Shown here one piece after another: positions 8,715 to 17,487 of a DNA stretch of 64,000 bases. Position 1 is the first letter of the stretch; every line of letters begins with the position of its first letter. This DNA comes from Pseudomonas tensinigenes (GTDB lineage Bacteria; Pseudomonadota; Gammaproteobacteria; Pseudomonadales; Pseudomonadaceae), in the NCBI RefSeq assembly GCF_014268445.2, contig NZ_CP077089.1, positions 1,419,501 to 1,483,500 of the forward strand, given 5' to 3'. Below the pieces are notes generated by a model. That model was not told the origin of the DNA and did not search any database. It worked only from the letters and a program-made list of their open reading frames with translations. The position numbers were made by a program, and so were the translations under genes.

Positions 8715-9446
8715 CTAGCGGCGCAGCTCTGCAACAAAGTCGTAATAGTCGTTGCGGCAATAGGTGTCGGTGACTTCGATCGGTGTGTTGTCTTCCAGAT
8801 AGCCGACGCGGGTCATCAGCAGCATCGCGGTGCCGGGGGCGATGCCGACCAGTGCGGCGAACTCGTCGGAGGCGTTGATCGCCTGGATGTGCTGCAGGGC
8901 TCGGACGATCGGCTTGCCGATGCCGTCGAGGTATTCGTAGAGCGAATCGCCGACCAGTTGCGGCTTGGGCATGATCGAGGCGGGCAGGGTGCTCATTTCG
9001 ATGGCCATCACCGTGTCATCGGCTTTGCGCAGACGCTTCATGCGCGCAACCTTGTCGTTCGGCGACAGGCTGAGGCGGATCAGTTCTTCGTGGGTCGGCA
9101 GGGTGATTTCCCGCTCCAGCCATTGCGAGCTGGGCACGAAGCCCTTGAGGCGGAGCATTTCGCTGAAGCCGGAGAGGCGCGATAGCGGTTGTTCGAGGCG
9201 TGGGGTGATGAACGTGCCGGAACCTTGCAGGCGACGGATCAGGCCTTGATCGAGGAGGACTTCCAATGCCTTGCGGGCAGTCACCCGGGAAATGCCCAGT
9301 TGCTCGCTGAGGTTGCGTTCCGAGGGCATCGCCTGCTCGGACTTCCACTGCCCGGCATGAATCGCAGCTTCCAGATTGCGTGCCAGCTGCAGGTACAGCG
9401 GCGTCGGCTGGGAGTCATCGGGACGTAGGGCGTGGAGGTCGTTCAT
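8715..9446 (-). CDS. GntR/HutC-family transcriptional regulator of GlcNAc use
   Basis: A regulator of the NagQ/NagR/DasR/YvoA type, about 243 aa. The N-terminal winged helix is clear (PLYLQLARNLEAAI, MPSERNLSEQLGISRVTARK, GLIRRLQGSGTF). It is followed by a UTRA effector domain (MKRLRKADD, IEMSTLPASIMP, MLLMTRVGYLED, TDTYCRNDYY), which in this family binds GlcNAc-6-P or GlcN-6-P. The start at ATG 9446 has GGAA 9 nt upstream; ATG 9455 is an alternative. As first gene of the operon it probably autoregulates and represses nagABFE through the AATACCA sites just upstream. Confidence 0.9.
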   Translation of the reverse strand: MNDLHALRPDDSQPTPLYLQLARNLEAAIHAGQWKSEQAMPSERNLSEQLGISRVTARKALEVLLDQGLIRRLQGSGTFITPRLEQPLSRLSGFSEMLRLKGFVPSSQWLEREITLPTHEELIRLSLSPNDKVARMKRLRKADDTVMAIEMSTLPASIMPKPQLVGDSLYEYLDGIGKPIVRALQHIQAINASDEFAALVGIAPGTAMLLMTRVGYLEDNTPIEVTDTYCRNDYYDFVAELRR

Positions 9447-9502
9447 GTAGGGCATTTCCGTCGCGAGTATAGGATTGTTGTGGCTCGCTTGTGAGGCGGA
9501 AA

Positions 9503-9596
9503 TTAATACCACTTGAATACCATGTCAACGCAGGCAATGGGCGGTTAATCCAATGAAATGGCGATTTTTAGAGGGGTTGGTTTGAAGTGGTATTAA
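9503..9596. promoter_or_regulatory. Putative NagR operator: repeated AATACCACTT half-sites
   Basis: TTAATACCACTT (9503-9514) and its exact reverse complement AAGTGGTATTAA (9585-9596) form a 12-bp inverted repeat. A further AATACCA (9516-9522) lies one helical turn from the first (9505-9511). A near half-site AGTGGTAT recurs at 9651-9658. AGTGGT/ACCACT is the half-site of the known DasR/NagR-type operator, so these are good candidates for binding by the adjacent GntR regulator. That role is inferred. Confidence 0.65.
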
Positions 9597-9613
9597 AGGT
9601 GGGCTGTAAAAAG

Positions 9614-9698
9614 CAAAAGATCGCAGCCTGCGGCAGCTCCTACAGTTGAGAGTGGTATCACCCTTGTAGGCGCTGCCGCAGGCTGCGATCTTTTGATT
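9614..9698. repeat. Inverted pair of the GTAGGAGCTGCC repeat
   Basis: Two facing copies (AAAAGATCGCAGCCTGCGGC and its mirror), here with GCAGG in place of GAAGG. They lie between the nag promoter region and the L,D-transpeptidase gene; the spacer contains an AGTGGTAT word. Confidence 0.88.
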
Positions 9699-9729
9699 TA
9701 TTTTTTTGCGGGTGACCAGCGGTCGCTGG

Positions 9730-10245
9730 TTAAGGGCGGATTTCGACCATCGTGCCGTCCGGCACCAGATTCCACACTTCGCGCATATCAACGTTGCGCA
9801 TGGCGACGCAGCCATCAGTCCAGTCGAGGGTGTGGAACAGGTCTTCCGGGGTTTCTTCCGAATCCGGCGTGCCGTGGATCATGATCATCCCGCCGGGCTC
9901 GACGCCTTCACGCCGGGCGCGGGCCGAGTCGCTGATATTCGGGTAGGAAATGTGCATCGACAGATTGAATTTGTCGCTGGTCTTGCGCCAGTCGATCCAA
10001 TAGAAACCTTCCGGCGTGCGTTTGTCGCCTTCAATCAGTTTCGGACCTTTTTTAGCGCCCTTGCCCAAGGAAATGCGATAGGTCTTGAGTGGCTTGCCGT
10101 CGGCGATCAGCTGCAATTGATGCGCCGATTTGAGCACCAGGACTTTTTCGATAAGCGGGGTATTCGCAGGCGTCACGGTGGTCACGAATGACGCTTGGGA
10201 GACGGTAACGAACGACAGGCAGAACAGGGCAAGCAACCAGCGCAT
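9730..10245 (-). CDS. L,D-transpeptidase (YkuD family), exported
   Basis: A 171-aa periplasmic protein. Residues 1-19 form a signal peptide ending SQAS. The YkuD catalytic domain fills the rest, with the HGTP motif (His124) and the cysteine motif TDGCVAMRN (Cys146). Such enzymes form 3-3 crosslinks in peptidoglycan or attach lipoproteins to it. It lacks the peptidoglycan-binding and tail domains of the ErfK/YbiS type and is small for the group, so it is a minimal YkuD protein. It is apparently monocistronic, between a repeat pair and a Nudix gene. Confidence 0.9.
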   Translation of the reverse strand: MRWLLALFCLSFVTVSQASFVTTVTPANTPLIEKVLVLKSAHQLQLIADGKPLKTYRISLGKGAKKGPKLIEGDKRTPEGFYWIDWRKTSDKFNLSMHISYPNISDSARARREGVEPGGMIMIHGTPDSEETPEDLFHTLDWTDGCVAMRNVDMREVWNLVPDGTMVEIRP

Positions 10246-10332
10246 TGAAACGATTCCCCAGGAATGACGCAGATATATGATTTATAGGTGTTGTGCAGAC
10301 GTGCTCGAGTTATCGGCTGGCCGGCGACGAAA

Positions 10333-10884
10333 TCAAGTAATGGCAGGCTGAGCAAGCGGCGGAATCGATTCCGAACGAACCGGATACACCTCAACACGCC
10401 GATCAGCAAAGAAGCATTCTAAGGTACGCCCCACCGTGCGGAAAGCCAGCTCGTCCCAGGGAATGTCGGCTTCGTCGAATAGTTGCACTTCGAGGCTCTC
10501 GGGGCCCGCAGCAAAGTCCAGATCCACCAGTTCAGCGCGGAAGAACACATGCACCTGACTGATGTGCGGCACGTCGATCAGCGTATAGATGCTCAAGTTA
10601 CGCACCCGGGCGCAGGCTTCTTCGGCAGTTTCGCGCACGGCGGCCTGCTCGATGGTCTCGCCGTTCTCCATGAAACCGGCGGGCAAGGTCCAGTAACCGA
10701 GGCGCGGCTCGATGGCGCGGCGACAGAGCAACACTTTCGTGCCCCAGGTCGGCACGCAGCCGGCAACGATATTGGGATTTTGATAGTGAATGGTCTGACA
10801 GCTGTCACAGACAAATCGCAGCCGCGAATCGCCTTCGGGAATGCGCTGGGTGACCGGGTTACCGCAGTGGCTGCAAAATTTCAT
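10333..10884 (-). CDS. Nudix hydrolase with N-terminal zinc ribbon
   Basis: A 183-aa protein. It starts with a treble-clef zinc ribbon (Cys4, Cys7, Cys26, Cys29) followed by a Nudix domain whose box runs GFMENGETIEQAAV then RETAEEA (residues 70-90), keeping the catalytic RE..EE residues; the last Gly of the box is Ala-Cys here. The combination resembles the shorter NudC-like ADP-ribose/NADH pyrophosphatases, but the substrate cannot be told. ATG 10884 has AGGAAG 6 nt upstream. It is transcribed divergently from the CoA pyrophosphatase gene. Confidence 0.87.
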   Translation of the reverse strand: MKFCSHCGNPVTQRIPEGDSRLRFVCDSCQTIHYQNPNIVAGCVPTWGTKVLLCRRAIEPRLGYWTLPAGFMENGETIEQAAVRETAEEACARVRNLSIYTLIDVPHISQVHVFFRAELVDLDFAAGPESLEVQLFDEADIPWDELAFRTVGRTLECFFADRRVEVYPVRSESIPPLAQPAIT

Positions 10885-11031
10885 GCTGGGCTTCCTGAAT
10901 GCTGCGCCTATCTTGGCGTGCAGCGGTGCCGGTCGGCAAGTTGTCGTTTCGCGACACGGCGGGTTTCGGGGGCTTGGGCGGCTGCAATGATTGGTGCATG
11001 ATGCAGGGTAAGGCACTGATCGAGAACACTC

Positions 11032-11631
11032 ATGCTGGACGAGCTACTGCATAGGGTAAGCAACCACACACCGCGCGCGCTGGAGACCGACACACGTTTC
11101 CCCGAGGCCGCCGTTCTGGTGCCGATCACCCGCAGTGACGAGCCGGAACTGGTGCTGACCCTGCGCGCCAGCGGGCTCTCGACGCACGGTGGCGAAGTCG
11201 CCTTCCCAGGGGGGCGCCGTGATCCGGAAGACCCGGATTTGATCTTCACCGCACTACGTGAGGCCGAAGAAGAAATCGGCCTGCCGCCGGGCCTGGTAGA
11301 AGTCATTGGTCCACTCAGCCCCCTGATTTCTCTGCACGGCATCAAGGTCACACCGTATGTCGGCGTCATCCCCGATTTTGTCGAGTACCGCGCCAACGAT
11401 GCCGAAATCGCAGCCGTGTTCAGTGTGCCGCTGGAGTTCTTCCGCAAAGACCCTCGCGAACACACGCACCGCATCGACTATCAGGGCCGCAGTTGGTACG
11501 TGCCGAGCTATCGGTTTGGCGAATACAAGATCTGGGGGCTGACCGCGATCATGATCGTCGAGTTGATCAATCTGCTCTATGACGCCAAGATCAGTCTGCA
11601 CCAACCGCCGAAAAGCTTTATTGATACGTAA
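11032..11631 (+). CDS. Nudix CoA pyrophosphatase (NudL-like)
   Basis: A 199-aa Nudix enzyme of the CoA pyrophosphatase subgroup, expected to cleave CoA and acyl-CoAs to phosphopantetheine and 3',5'-ADP. Seen are LVLTLRASGLSTHGGEVAFP, the conserved segment preceding the Nudix box in this subgroup, and the box GGRRDPEDPDLIFTALREAE followed by EEIGL. The start at ATG 11032 has a weak Shine-Dalgarno. It begins a rightward gene group with the gamma-carbonic-anhydrase-like gene (45 nt later) and the DUF1289 gene. Confidence 0.9.
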   Translation: MLDELLHRVSNHTPRALETDTRFPEAAVLVPITRSDEPELVLTLRASGLSTHGGEVAFPGGRRDPEDPDLIFTALREAEEEIGLPPGLVEVIGPLSPLISLHGIKVTPYVGVIPDFVEYRANDAEIAAVFSVPLEFFRKDPREHTHRIDYQGRSWYVPSYRFGEYKIWGLTAIMIVELINLLYDAKISLHQPPKSFIDT

Positions 11632-11676
11632 GCCATCGTTCGAATGGCCATCACCGTGAGCCCTGAGGAAAACAAG

Positions 11677-12201
11677 ATGAAATACCGCTTGGGCGACGCC
11701 CGTGTCGAGACCCATCCACAAAGCTGGGTCGCCCCCAATGCCGTGCTGGTGGGCAAGGTCAAACTCGAAGAGGGCGCCAACGTCTGGTTCAACGCCGTGC
11801 TGCGCGGCGACAACGAACTGATCCTGATCGGCAAGAACAGCAATGTGCAGGATGGCACTGTGATGCACACCGACATGGGCTACCCGCTGACCATCGGCAC
11901 CGGCGTGACCATTGGCCACAATGCCATGCTGCATGGTTGCACCGTCGGCGATTACAGCCTGATCGGCATTAATGCGGTCATTCTCAACGGCGCGAAAATC
12001 GGCAAGAACTGCATCATCGGCGCCAACTCGCTGATCGGCGAAGGCAAGGAAATTCCTGACGGTTCGCTGGTGATGGGCTCGCCGGGCAAAGTCGTGCGTG
12101 AGCTGACCGAGGCGCAGAAGAAGATGCTCGAGGCCAGCGCCGCCCACTATGTGCATAACTCCCAGCGTTATGCGCGCGATCTGGTTGAGCAGGAAGAATG
12201 A
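11677..12201 (+). CDS. Gamma-carbonic-anhydrase-like hexapeptide-repeat protein (YrdA/PaaY-like)
   Basis: A 174-aa left-handed beta-helix protein: repeated hexapeptides ([56 protein letters not shown]) carry the His residues that bind metal in gamma-class carbonic anhydrases. The C-terminal helix is [15 protein letters not shown]. Members are trimeric and cytoplasmic; real carbonic anhydrase activity is often unproven. The start at ATG 11677 is chosen over an upstream in-frame ATG at 11644 because GAGGA is 7 nt away and the family begins there. It overlaps the next gene by 4 nt. Confidence 0.92.
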   Translation: MKYRLGDARVETHPQSWVAPNAVLVGKVKLEEGANVWFNAVLRGDNELILIGKNSNVQDGTVMHTDMGYPLTIGTGVTIGHNAMLHGCTVGDYSLIGINAVILNGAKIGKNCIIGANSLIGEGKEIPDGSLVMGSPGKVVRELTEAQKKMLEASAAHYVHNSQRYARDLVEQEE

Positions 12202-12407
12202 ACACGCCCGAAAGACCTGTCGCCTCGCCGTGCGTGAATATCTGTGCGCTGGATGAGGCTGATATCTGCACTGGCTGCCAGCGTACGGTCGAGGAGATCA
12301 CGCGCTGGGGCCGCATGAGCAATGACGAGCGCCGTGTGGTGTTGGGGGTGTGTCATGAGCGAGCGAAGGCGAGTGGGCTGGTGTGGATGATCCCTTCGAA
12401 GTCGTGA
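12198..12407 (+). CDS. DUF1289 small Cys-motif protein
   Basis: A 69-aa protein with the DUF1289 signature [18 protein letters not shown] followed by [18 protein letters not shown]. The cysteine spacing (CxxxC...CxxC) suggests metal or Fe-S binding; the function is unknown. The start ATG overlaps the stop of the carbonic-anhydrase-like gene (ATGA), so the two are co-translated. Confidence 0.88.
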   Translation: MNTPERPVASPCVNICALDEADICTGCQRTVEEITRWGRMSNDERRVVLGVCHERAKASGLVWMIPSKS

Positions 12408-12743
12408 TCGGCTTGAGAGTGCCCTCACCCTAACCCTCTCCCAGGGGGAGAGGGGACTGACCGAAGTGTCTTTCGCTATACGCCGACCTGACATGTCGAG
12501 TCGGACTCAAGATTTGAAAGGCCCCCAACAGGCTCCCTTCCCTTCGTTTGAAGGGGGAGGGAATGACCGGGTTGATTGTTCGGTCCGTACCGGCCTGCGT
12601 TCTCCAGTCGAACTCGGGATTTGATTCAACGAAGATCTGCTCCCTTTTCCCCTCGCCCCCCATGGGGGAGAGGGCTGGGGTGAGGGGGTGGCTCTTGATC
12701 TGCGGGTCCAGTAATCTGTGCGCCAATCTGCCAGGTCGCCTCC
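12408..12743. repeat. Composite dispersed repeat block, no gene
   Basis: The 336-bp gap has no gene. CCCTCACCCTAACCCTCTCC (from 12422) is mirrored by GGGGGAGAGGGCTGGGGTGA (from 12664), and smaller palindromes (CTCCCTTCCCTTCG/GAAGGGGGAGGG) lie inside. Text such as CGCCGACCTGACATGTCGAGTCGGAC matches the inverted form of parts of the tandem repeat at 470-903, so it belongs to the same family. Confidence 0.8.
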
Positions 12744-13211
12744 ATGATTTTCCTCATCGCCTACATCAGCAGCGTCGTGCTGATCAACTTCGCCTTCTCC
12801 ACCGCGCCACACCTGGACATCATCTGGTCGGCCTGGGGCGGTTTGGTCTTCGTGTTGCGCGATATGGTGCAAACCCGCTTCGGCCACGGCGCCATCGTGG
12901 CAATGCTGGCGGCGCTGGTGCTGTCCTACGTCACCTCCGATCCCTCCATCGCGCTGGCCAGCGCCACGGCGTTCGCGGTTTCCGAGTGCATCGACTGGCT
13001 GGTGTTCAGCATCACCAAACGGCCATTGCGCGACCGCTTGTGGATAAGTTCGGCACTGAGCATCCCCCTCGACACCTTCATCTTTTTCGGCATGATCGAC
13101 CTGCTGACACCACCGGTGATCATCACCGCGCTGGCCTCGAAATTCGCCGGTGTCACCGCCGTCTGGCTGATCATGGCCTGGCGTGAGCGCAAACAGGCCG
13201 TCGCCGGCTGA
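12744..13211 (+). CDS. VUT/YhhQ-family membrane transporter
   Basis: A 155-aa integral membrane protein with about five hydrophobic segments (MIFLIAYISSVVLINFAF; LVFVLRDMVQTRFG; AIVAMLAALVLSYV; SALSIPLDTFIFFGMIDLL; FAGVTAVWLIMAW). The polar motifs FVLRD and SECIDWLVFS with PLDTFIFF match the VUT (vitamin uptake-like) family, whose YhhQ branch carries queuosine precursors. It is shorter than E. coli YhhQ (about 220 aa), as are the compact members I remember from Pseudomonas. No preQ1-type riboswitch is seen upstream. The substrate remains an inference. Confidence 0.75.
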   Translation: MIFLIAYISSVVLINFAFSTAPHLDIIWSAWGGLVFVLRDMVQTRFGHGAIVAMLAALVLSYVTSDPSIALASATAFAVSECIDWLVFSITKRPLRDRLWISSALSIPLDTFIFFGMIDLLTPPVIITALASKFAGVTAVWLIMAWRERKQAVAG

Positions 13212-13232
13212 AGCCAAACCCTCAGGTTCATG

Positions 13233-13266
13233 TAAAATGCCGCGCTTTCTCCCCATGGAAAGCGCG
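13233..13266 (+). promoter_or_regulatory. Putative purT promoter element and leader hairpin
   Basis: A -10-like TAAAAT (13233-13238) is followed at once by a perfect 9-bp stem CGCGCTTTC (13241-13249) / GAAAGCGCG (13258-13266) with an 8-nt loop. The hairpin has no T-run, so it is not a plain terminator. It lies 46 nt before the purT start and could stabilise or regulate the leader. Confidence 0.45.
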
Positions 13267-13311
13267 TCAGGCGTTGCTTTCCTCGATGATCCGCTTCTTT
13301 GAGGACCTGAG

Positions 13312-14493
13312 ATGACCCGTATCGGAACTCCATTGTCGCCAACCGCGACCCGCGTATTGCTGTGTGGCTGTGGTGAGTTGGGCAAGGAAGTGGTGATCGA
13401 GCTGCAACGCCTGGGCGTTGAAGTGATCGCTGTTGACCGTTACGCCAACGCGCCGGCCATGCAAGTTGCGCATCGCAGCCACGTGATCAACATGCTGGAC
13501 GGCGCCGCCCTGCGTGCCGTGATCGAAGCCGAGAAGCCGCACTTCATCGTGCCGGAAATCGAGGCCATCGCCACCGCCACCCTGGTCGAACTGGAAGCCG
13601 AAGGCTTCACCGTGATCCCGACCGCACGCGCAGCGCAACTGACCATGAACCGTGAAGGCATCCGTCGTCTGGCCGCTGAAGAGCTGGACCTGCCGACCTC
13701 GCCGTACCACTTTGCCGACACTTTCGAGGACTACAGCAAAGCCGTTGAGGACCTGGGCTTCCCATGCGTCGTCAAACCGGTGATGAGCTCGTCGGGCAAA
13801 GGCCAGAGTCTGCTGCGCAGCGCCGATGACGTGCAGAAAGCCTGGGATTACGCGCAAGAGGGCGGTCGCGCCGGCAAAGGTCGGGTGATCATCGAAGGCT
13901 TTATCGATTTCGACTACGAAATCACTCTGCTGACCGTTCGCCACATCGGCGGCACCACGTTCTGTGCGCCAGTTGGCCACCGTCAGGAGAAGGGCGACTA
14001 TCAGGAATCGTGGCAGCCACAAGCCATGAGCCCGATTGCCCTGGCTGAGTCCGAGCGTGTTGCCAAAGCCGTGACCGAGGCGCTGGGTGGCCGTGGTCTG
14101 TTCGGCGTCGAGCTGTTCATCAAAGGTGATCAGGTGTGGTTCAGCGAAGTCTCGCCGCGTCCGCATGACACCGGTCTGGTGACACTGATTTCGCAGGACC
14201 TGTCGCAGTTCGCCCTGCACGCTCGCGCGATTCTGGGCTTGCCGGTGCCATTGATCCGTCAGTTCGGGCCATCGGCTTCGGCGGTGATTCTGGTGGAAGG
14301 GCAGTCGACTCAGACCGCTTTCGCCAACCTCGGCGCGGCGTTGAGCGAGCCGGACACGGCGCTGCGTCTGTTTGGCAAGCCGGAAGTGAATGGTCAGCGT
14401 CGCATGGGTGTGGCGCTGGCGCGGGATGAGTCGATCGAGGCTGCTCGTGCCAAGGCGACTCGTGCTGCTCAGGCTGTTGTCGTAGAACTCTAA
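13312..14493 (+). CDS. purT: Formate-dependent GAR transformylase PurT
   Basis: A 393-aa ATP-grasp enzyme that makes formylglycinamide ribonucleotide from GAR, formate and ATP in purine synthesis. It starts [20 protein letters not shown] with the family's GCGELGKEV nucleotide-binding turn. The ATP-grasp core shows [56 protein letters not shown] and [18 protein letters not shown]. Length and order are normal. It is monocistronic, preceded by a leader hairpin and followed by a repeat pair. Confidence 0.97.
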   Translation: MTRIGTPLSPTATRVLLCGCGELGKEVVIELQRLGVEVIAVDRYANAPAMQVAHRSHVINMLDGAALRAVIEAEKPHFIVPEIEAIATATLVELEAEGFTVIPTARAAQLTMNREGIRRLAAEELDLPTSPYHFADTFEDYSKAVEDLGFPCVVKPVMSSSGKGQSLLRSADDVQKAWDYAQEGGRAGKGRVIIEGFIDFDYEITLLTVRHIGGTTFCAPVGHRQEKGDYQESWQPQAMSPIALAESERVAKAVTEALGGRGLFGVELFIKGDQVWFSEVSPRPHDTGLVTLISQDLSQFALHARAILGLPVPLIRQFGPSASAVILVEGQSTQTAFANLGAALSEPDTALRLFGKPEVNGQRRMGVALARDESIEAARAKATRAAQAVVVEL

Positions 14494-14508
14494 ACCGAGT
14501 TGCGACAT

Positions 14509-14599
14509 TCGCGAGCAGGCTCGCTCCCACATGGGATTGGGTTAACACAGAATCTGTGACCAACCCTAAAACACTGTGGGAGCGAGCCTGCTCGCGAAG
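14509..14599. repeat. Inverted pair of the TTCGCGAGCAGGCTCGCTCCC repeat
   Basis: TTCGCGAGCAGGCTCGCTCC and its reverse complement flank a ~50-bp spacer between the convergent purT and MFS genes. Six copies of this REP-like family occur in the window (also 22721, 36777, 38233, 45984, 55443). Confidence 0.93.
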
Positions 14600-14613
14600 C
14601 TTTTGATCTTCTG

Positions 14614-15930
14614 TCAGGCAATCTGATTCAGGTCGCTATTGCGGGTTTCCTTCAAACACAGCACCGCAATCAAACTCAGCACCGCCGCTGCCGACACATA
14701 GCCGCCGACATAACTCAAACCACCCATCGCCACCAGTTTTTGCGCAAAGAACGGCGCCGCCGAGGCCCCGACAATGCCGCCCAGGTTATACGCCGCCGAA
14801 GCACCGGTATAACGCACGTGGGTTGGAAACAGCTCCGGCAACAACGCGCCCATCGGCGCGAACGTCACGCCCATCAAAAACAGCTCGATGCATAGAAACA
14901 GCGCTACGCCCCAAGTGGAGCCCTGAGTCAGTAACGGCTCCATCAGAAACCCGGAAAGAATCGCCAACACACCGCCAATGATCAGCACCGGTTTGCGCCC
15001 GTAACGGTCGCTGGCCCACGCGGACAATGGCGTAGCGGCGGCCATGAACAGCACAGCGAAGCACAGCAACCCAAGGAACGTCTCACGGCTATAGCCGAGT
15101 GTGGCAACCCCGTAACTCAGGGAAAACACCGTCGAGATATAGAACAGCGCATAGCAGACCACCATTGCCGCCGCGCCCAGCAGTGTCGGCGCCCAGTACT
15201 GGCTGAACAGCTCGACCAGCGGCACTTTCACCCGTTCCTGACGGGCGATGGCGTTGGCGAACACCGGTGTTTCATGCAGTTTCAATCGCACATACAGACC
15301 GACCATCACCAGTGCTGCGCTGAGCAGAAACGGAATCCGCCAGCCCCAACTGCGGAATTGCTCATCATCGAGCGTCATGGCCAAGGTCAGAAACAAACCG
15401 TTGGCGGCGAGAAAACCAATCGAAGGGCCGAGCTGCGGGAACATGCCAAACCAGGCACGTTTGCCTTTCGGCGCGTTTTCCGTGGCGAGCAGGGCGGCAC
15501 CGCCCCATTCGCCGCCCAATCCCAGCCCCTGCCCGAAGCGCAGCACGCACAGCAGAATCGGCGCCCATGCGCCGATGGTGGCGTACCCCGGCAGCACGCC
15601 AATCAGCGTTGTGCACACACCCATCAATAGCAAGGATGCGACCAGCGTCGATTTGCGCCCGATACGGTCACCAAAATGGCCGAACAACGCCGAGCCCAGC
15701 GGTCGGGCGAGGAAGGCAATGCCAAAGGTCAGAAACGCCGAAAGCATCTGTGCGGTGCCGGAGGTCTGTGGAAAGAACACTGGCCCGATCACCAAAGCGG
15801 CCGCCGTGGCGTAAACATAGAAGTCGTAGAACTCGATGGCGGTGCCGATAAAACTCGCCGTCGCCACGCGGGTGGCGGAATTCGTCGGTTGGGCAGGCGC
15901 GGTGTCGCTATAAGCGGTACTGGTCGTCAT
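14614..15930 (-). CDS. MHS-family MFS transporter
   Basis: A 438-aa, 12-helix major facilitator of the metabolite:H+ symporter group (ShiA/ProP/KgtP-like). The motif GTAIEFYDFYVYATAAALVI in helix 1 is characteristic, as are LARPLGSALFGHFGDRIGRK (loop 2-3) and GGEWGGAALLATENAP. Substrates in this group include shikimate, betaine, citrate and alpha-ketoglutarate; none can be chosen here. ATG 15930 is used because AGGGA lies 7 nt upstream; ATG 15951 is a less likely start. The gene is alone. Confidence 0.9.
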   Translation of the reverse strand: MTTSTAYSDTAPAQPTNSATRVATASFIGTAIEFYDFYVYATAAALVIGPVFFPQTSGTAQMLSAFLTFGIAFLARPLGSALFGHFGDRIGRKSTLVASLLLMGVCTTLIGVLPGYATIGAWAPILLCVLRFGQGLGLGGEWGGAALLATENAPKGKRAWFGMFPQLGPSIGFLAANGLFLTLAMTLDDEQFRSWGWRIPFLLSAALVMVGLYVRLKLHETPVFANAIARQERVKVPLVELFSQYWAPTLLGAAAMVVCYALFYISTVFSLSYGVATLGYSRETFLGLLCFAVLFMAAATPLSAWASDRYGRKPVLIIGGVLAILSGFLMEPLLTQGSTWGVALFLCIELFLMGVTFAPMGALLPELFPTHVRYTGASAAYNLGGIVGASAAPFFAQKLVAMGGLSYVGGYVSAAAVLSLIAVLCLKETRNSDLNQIA

Positions 15931-16149
15931 GCGGTGATCCCTGACAGTCATGAGCTCCGTTGGAGCGAATTATTATGGTCGAACACCCAGGGATGTGGGA
16001 TGAGGCGCGGTCGCTGTTTCAGGTAGGAACAGTCGCCGGAGTACAGCGGAAATAGCCGAAACCTGTTGGGTGCGGGGTAAGCACGCGGTTTGGCGGGGCT
16101 TGGGTAAGCTGATTTGATTATAGGAAGGGGGCTAACGATCAAACAAGAG

Positions 16150-16230
16150 CAAAGATCGCAGCCTGCGGCAGCTCCTACATGGGAACGCATTTCAAATGTA
16201 GGAGCTGCCGCAGGCTGCGATCTTTTGATC
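16150..16230. repeat. Inverted pair of the GTAGGAGCTGCC repeat
   Basis: AAAGATCGCAGCCTGCGGCA and its mirror face each other just before the stop of the CorC/HlyC-type gene; same family as at 6484 and 9614. Confidence 0.9.
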
Positions 16231-16233
16231 TTT

Positions 16234-17475
16234 CTATCGGGCAGGCACCAAAGCAGGCACAGAAGAGGTATGCCAAATCAGCACTTTGCTAACCCGGTTC
16301 TCTTCAGTCTCAAGAATCTCCAGCCGATAACGCCCGATCTTTAGGCAAACCGAACTCTCGGGAATCGTCTCCAACGCTTCAGTCACCAGTCCATTCAGCG
16401 TTTTCGGCCCATCGCTCGGCAAATGCCAGCCCAAACACTTGTTCAATTCGCGGATCGACGCGGCACCGTCAATGACCATGCGGCCATCGCCCTGCGGATG
16501 AATATGCGGATTATCCAGGCTGTGCTCGCTTTCAAATTCGCCGACTATTTCTTCGAGAATGTCTTCCAGAGTGACGATGCCAAGCACTTCGCCGTACTCG
16601 TCGACCACCATGCCGAGGCGGCGTTGTTGCTTGTGGAAGTTCAGCAGTTGCAGTTGCAGCGGCGTGCTTTCCGGCACGAAGTACGGCTCGTAACTGGCGG
16701 CCAGCAAGGCTTCGAGCGTCAGATCTCCGTTGCTCAGCAGATGGCGGATCTGCCGGGTGTTGAGCACCGCTTCAACCTGATTGATGTCGCTGTGAAAAAC
16801 CGGCAGGCGCGTACGTTTGTTGTGACGCAGTTGCTCAATGATCTCTTCGAGAGAATCGTCGAGGTTGATGCCGTCGACGTCACTGCGCGGCACCAGAATG
16901 TCGTTGACCGTGATGTTGTCCAGCGCATGAATGCCTGAAACCGGGTGCGCGCGCACTGGATGCTCTGGATCGTCGTAGCGATCGGCGGGCGAGTCATCTT
17001 CGCTTTGCTGCACGACCTGAACTTTGCGAGCAAACGGGCTCATCAGCAAACCGCTGATACGGCTGAACAGCCAGGCAAACGGATAAACAATCTTCAACGG
17101 CACGGCCAGCAAGGTATTGCCGAACGCCAGCACCGCATCGGGGTAGCGCTGGGCGACGGTGCGCGGGAAGTAATCGGCAAACACCAGCAGGATTGCCCCG
17201 GCACCGAGGCACGCAGCCCACGGGCCATTTTCCTCGCAGAGGAAGATCGCCAGCAGCGTCGCGATGATCACGGCGAGGGCACGGCAAAGGGTATTGCAGA
17301 GAATCAGGCTGTCGAGCGGGAAGCTCAGCTTCGCCAGCGGTTTATCGCTGGCGCGCGAGGCGGTGCGTTGCGCGAGCAAGTGTTGCTGCGCGATTTCGAC
17401 GGCGGTAAACAGCCCTGACCACAAAATCAGCAGGACAAATACCGCGAGCATCGGCCCTATGGGCAAAGCGTCCAT
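16234..17475 (-). CDS. CorC/HlyC-type DUF21-CBS membrane protein
   Basis: A 413-aa protein of the CNNM/CorC group. The N-terminal DUF21 region (about 1-150) has three to four membrane helices (MLAVFVLLILWSGLFTAVEI; AVIIATLLAIFLCEE; ACLGAGAILLVFADYFPRT). A CBS pair follows (VNDILVPRSDVDGINLDDSL ... RLGMVVDEYGEVLGIVTLED) and then the CorC_HlyC C-terminal domain (MVIDGAASIRELNKCLGWHL). Members take part in Mg2+/Co2+ efflux or resistance. It is the downstream partner of the CcsA-like gene (12-nt gap); this pair next to ffh is common in Pseudomonas. Confidence 0.9.
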   Translation of the reverse strand: MDALPIGPMLAVFVLLILWSGLFTAVEIAQQHLLAQRTASRASDKPLAKLSFPLDSLILCNTLCRALAVIIATLLAIFLCEENGPWAACLGAGAILLVFADYFPRTVAQRYPDAVLAFGNTLLAVPLKIVYPFAWLFSRISGLLMSPFARKVQVVQQSEDDSPADRYDDPEHPVRAHPVSGIHALDNITVNDILVPRSDVDGINLDDSLEEIIEQLRHNKRTRLPVFHSDINQVEAVLNTRQIRHLLSNGDLTLEALLAASYEPYFVPESTPLQLQLLNFHKQQRRLGMVVDEYGEVLGIVTLEDILEEIVGEFESEHSLDNPHIHPQGDGRMVIDGAASIRELNKCLGWHLPSDGPKTLNGLVTEALETIPESSVCLKIGRYRLEILETEENRVSKVLIWHTSSVPALVPAR

Positions 17476-17487
17476 TTATGCCGCCCG

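Noticed and set aside
12690..12743. preQ1 riboswitch upstream of the VUT transporter
   Set aside because: No preQ1 aptamer pattern is readable; the region is dispersed-repeat DNA up to the gene.
13214..13311. Purine or ZTP riboswitch before purT
   Set aside because: The leader is under 80 nt, with a single hairpin and none of the conserved aptamer words.
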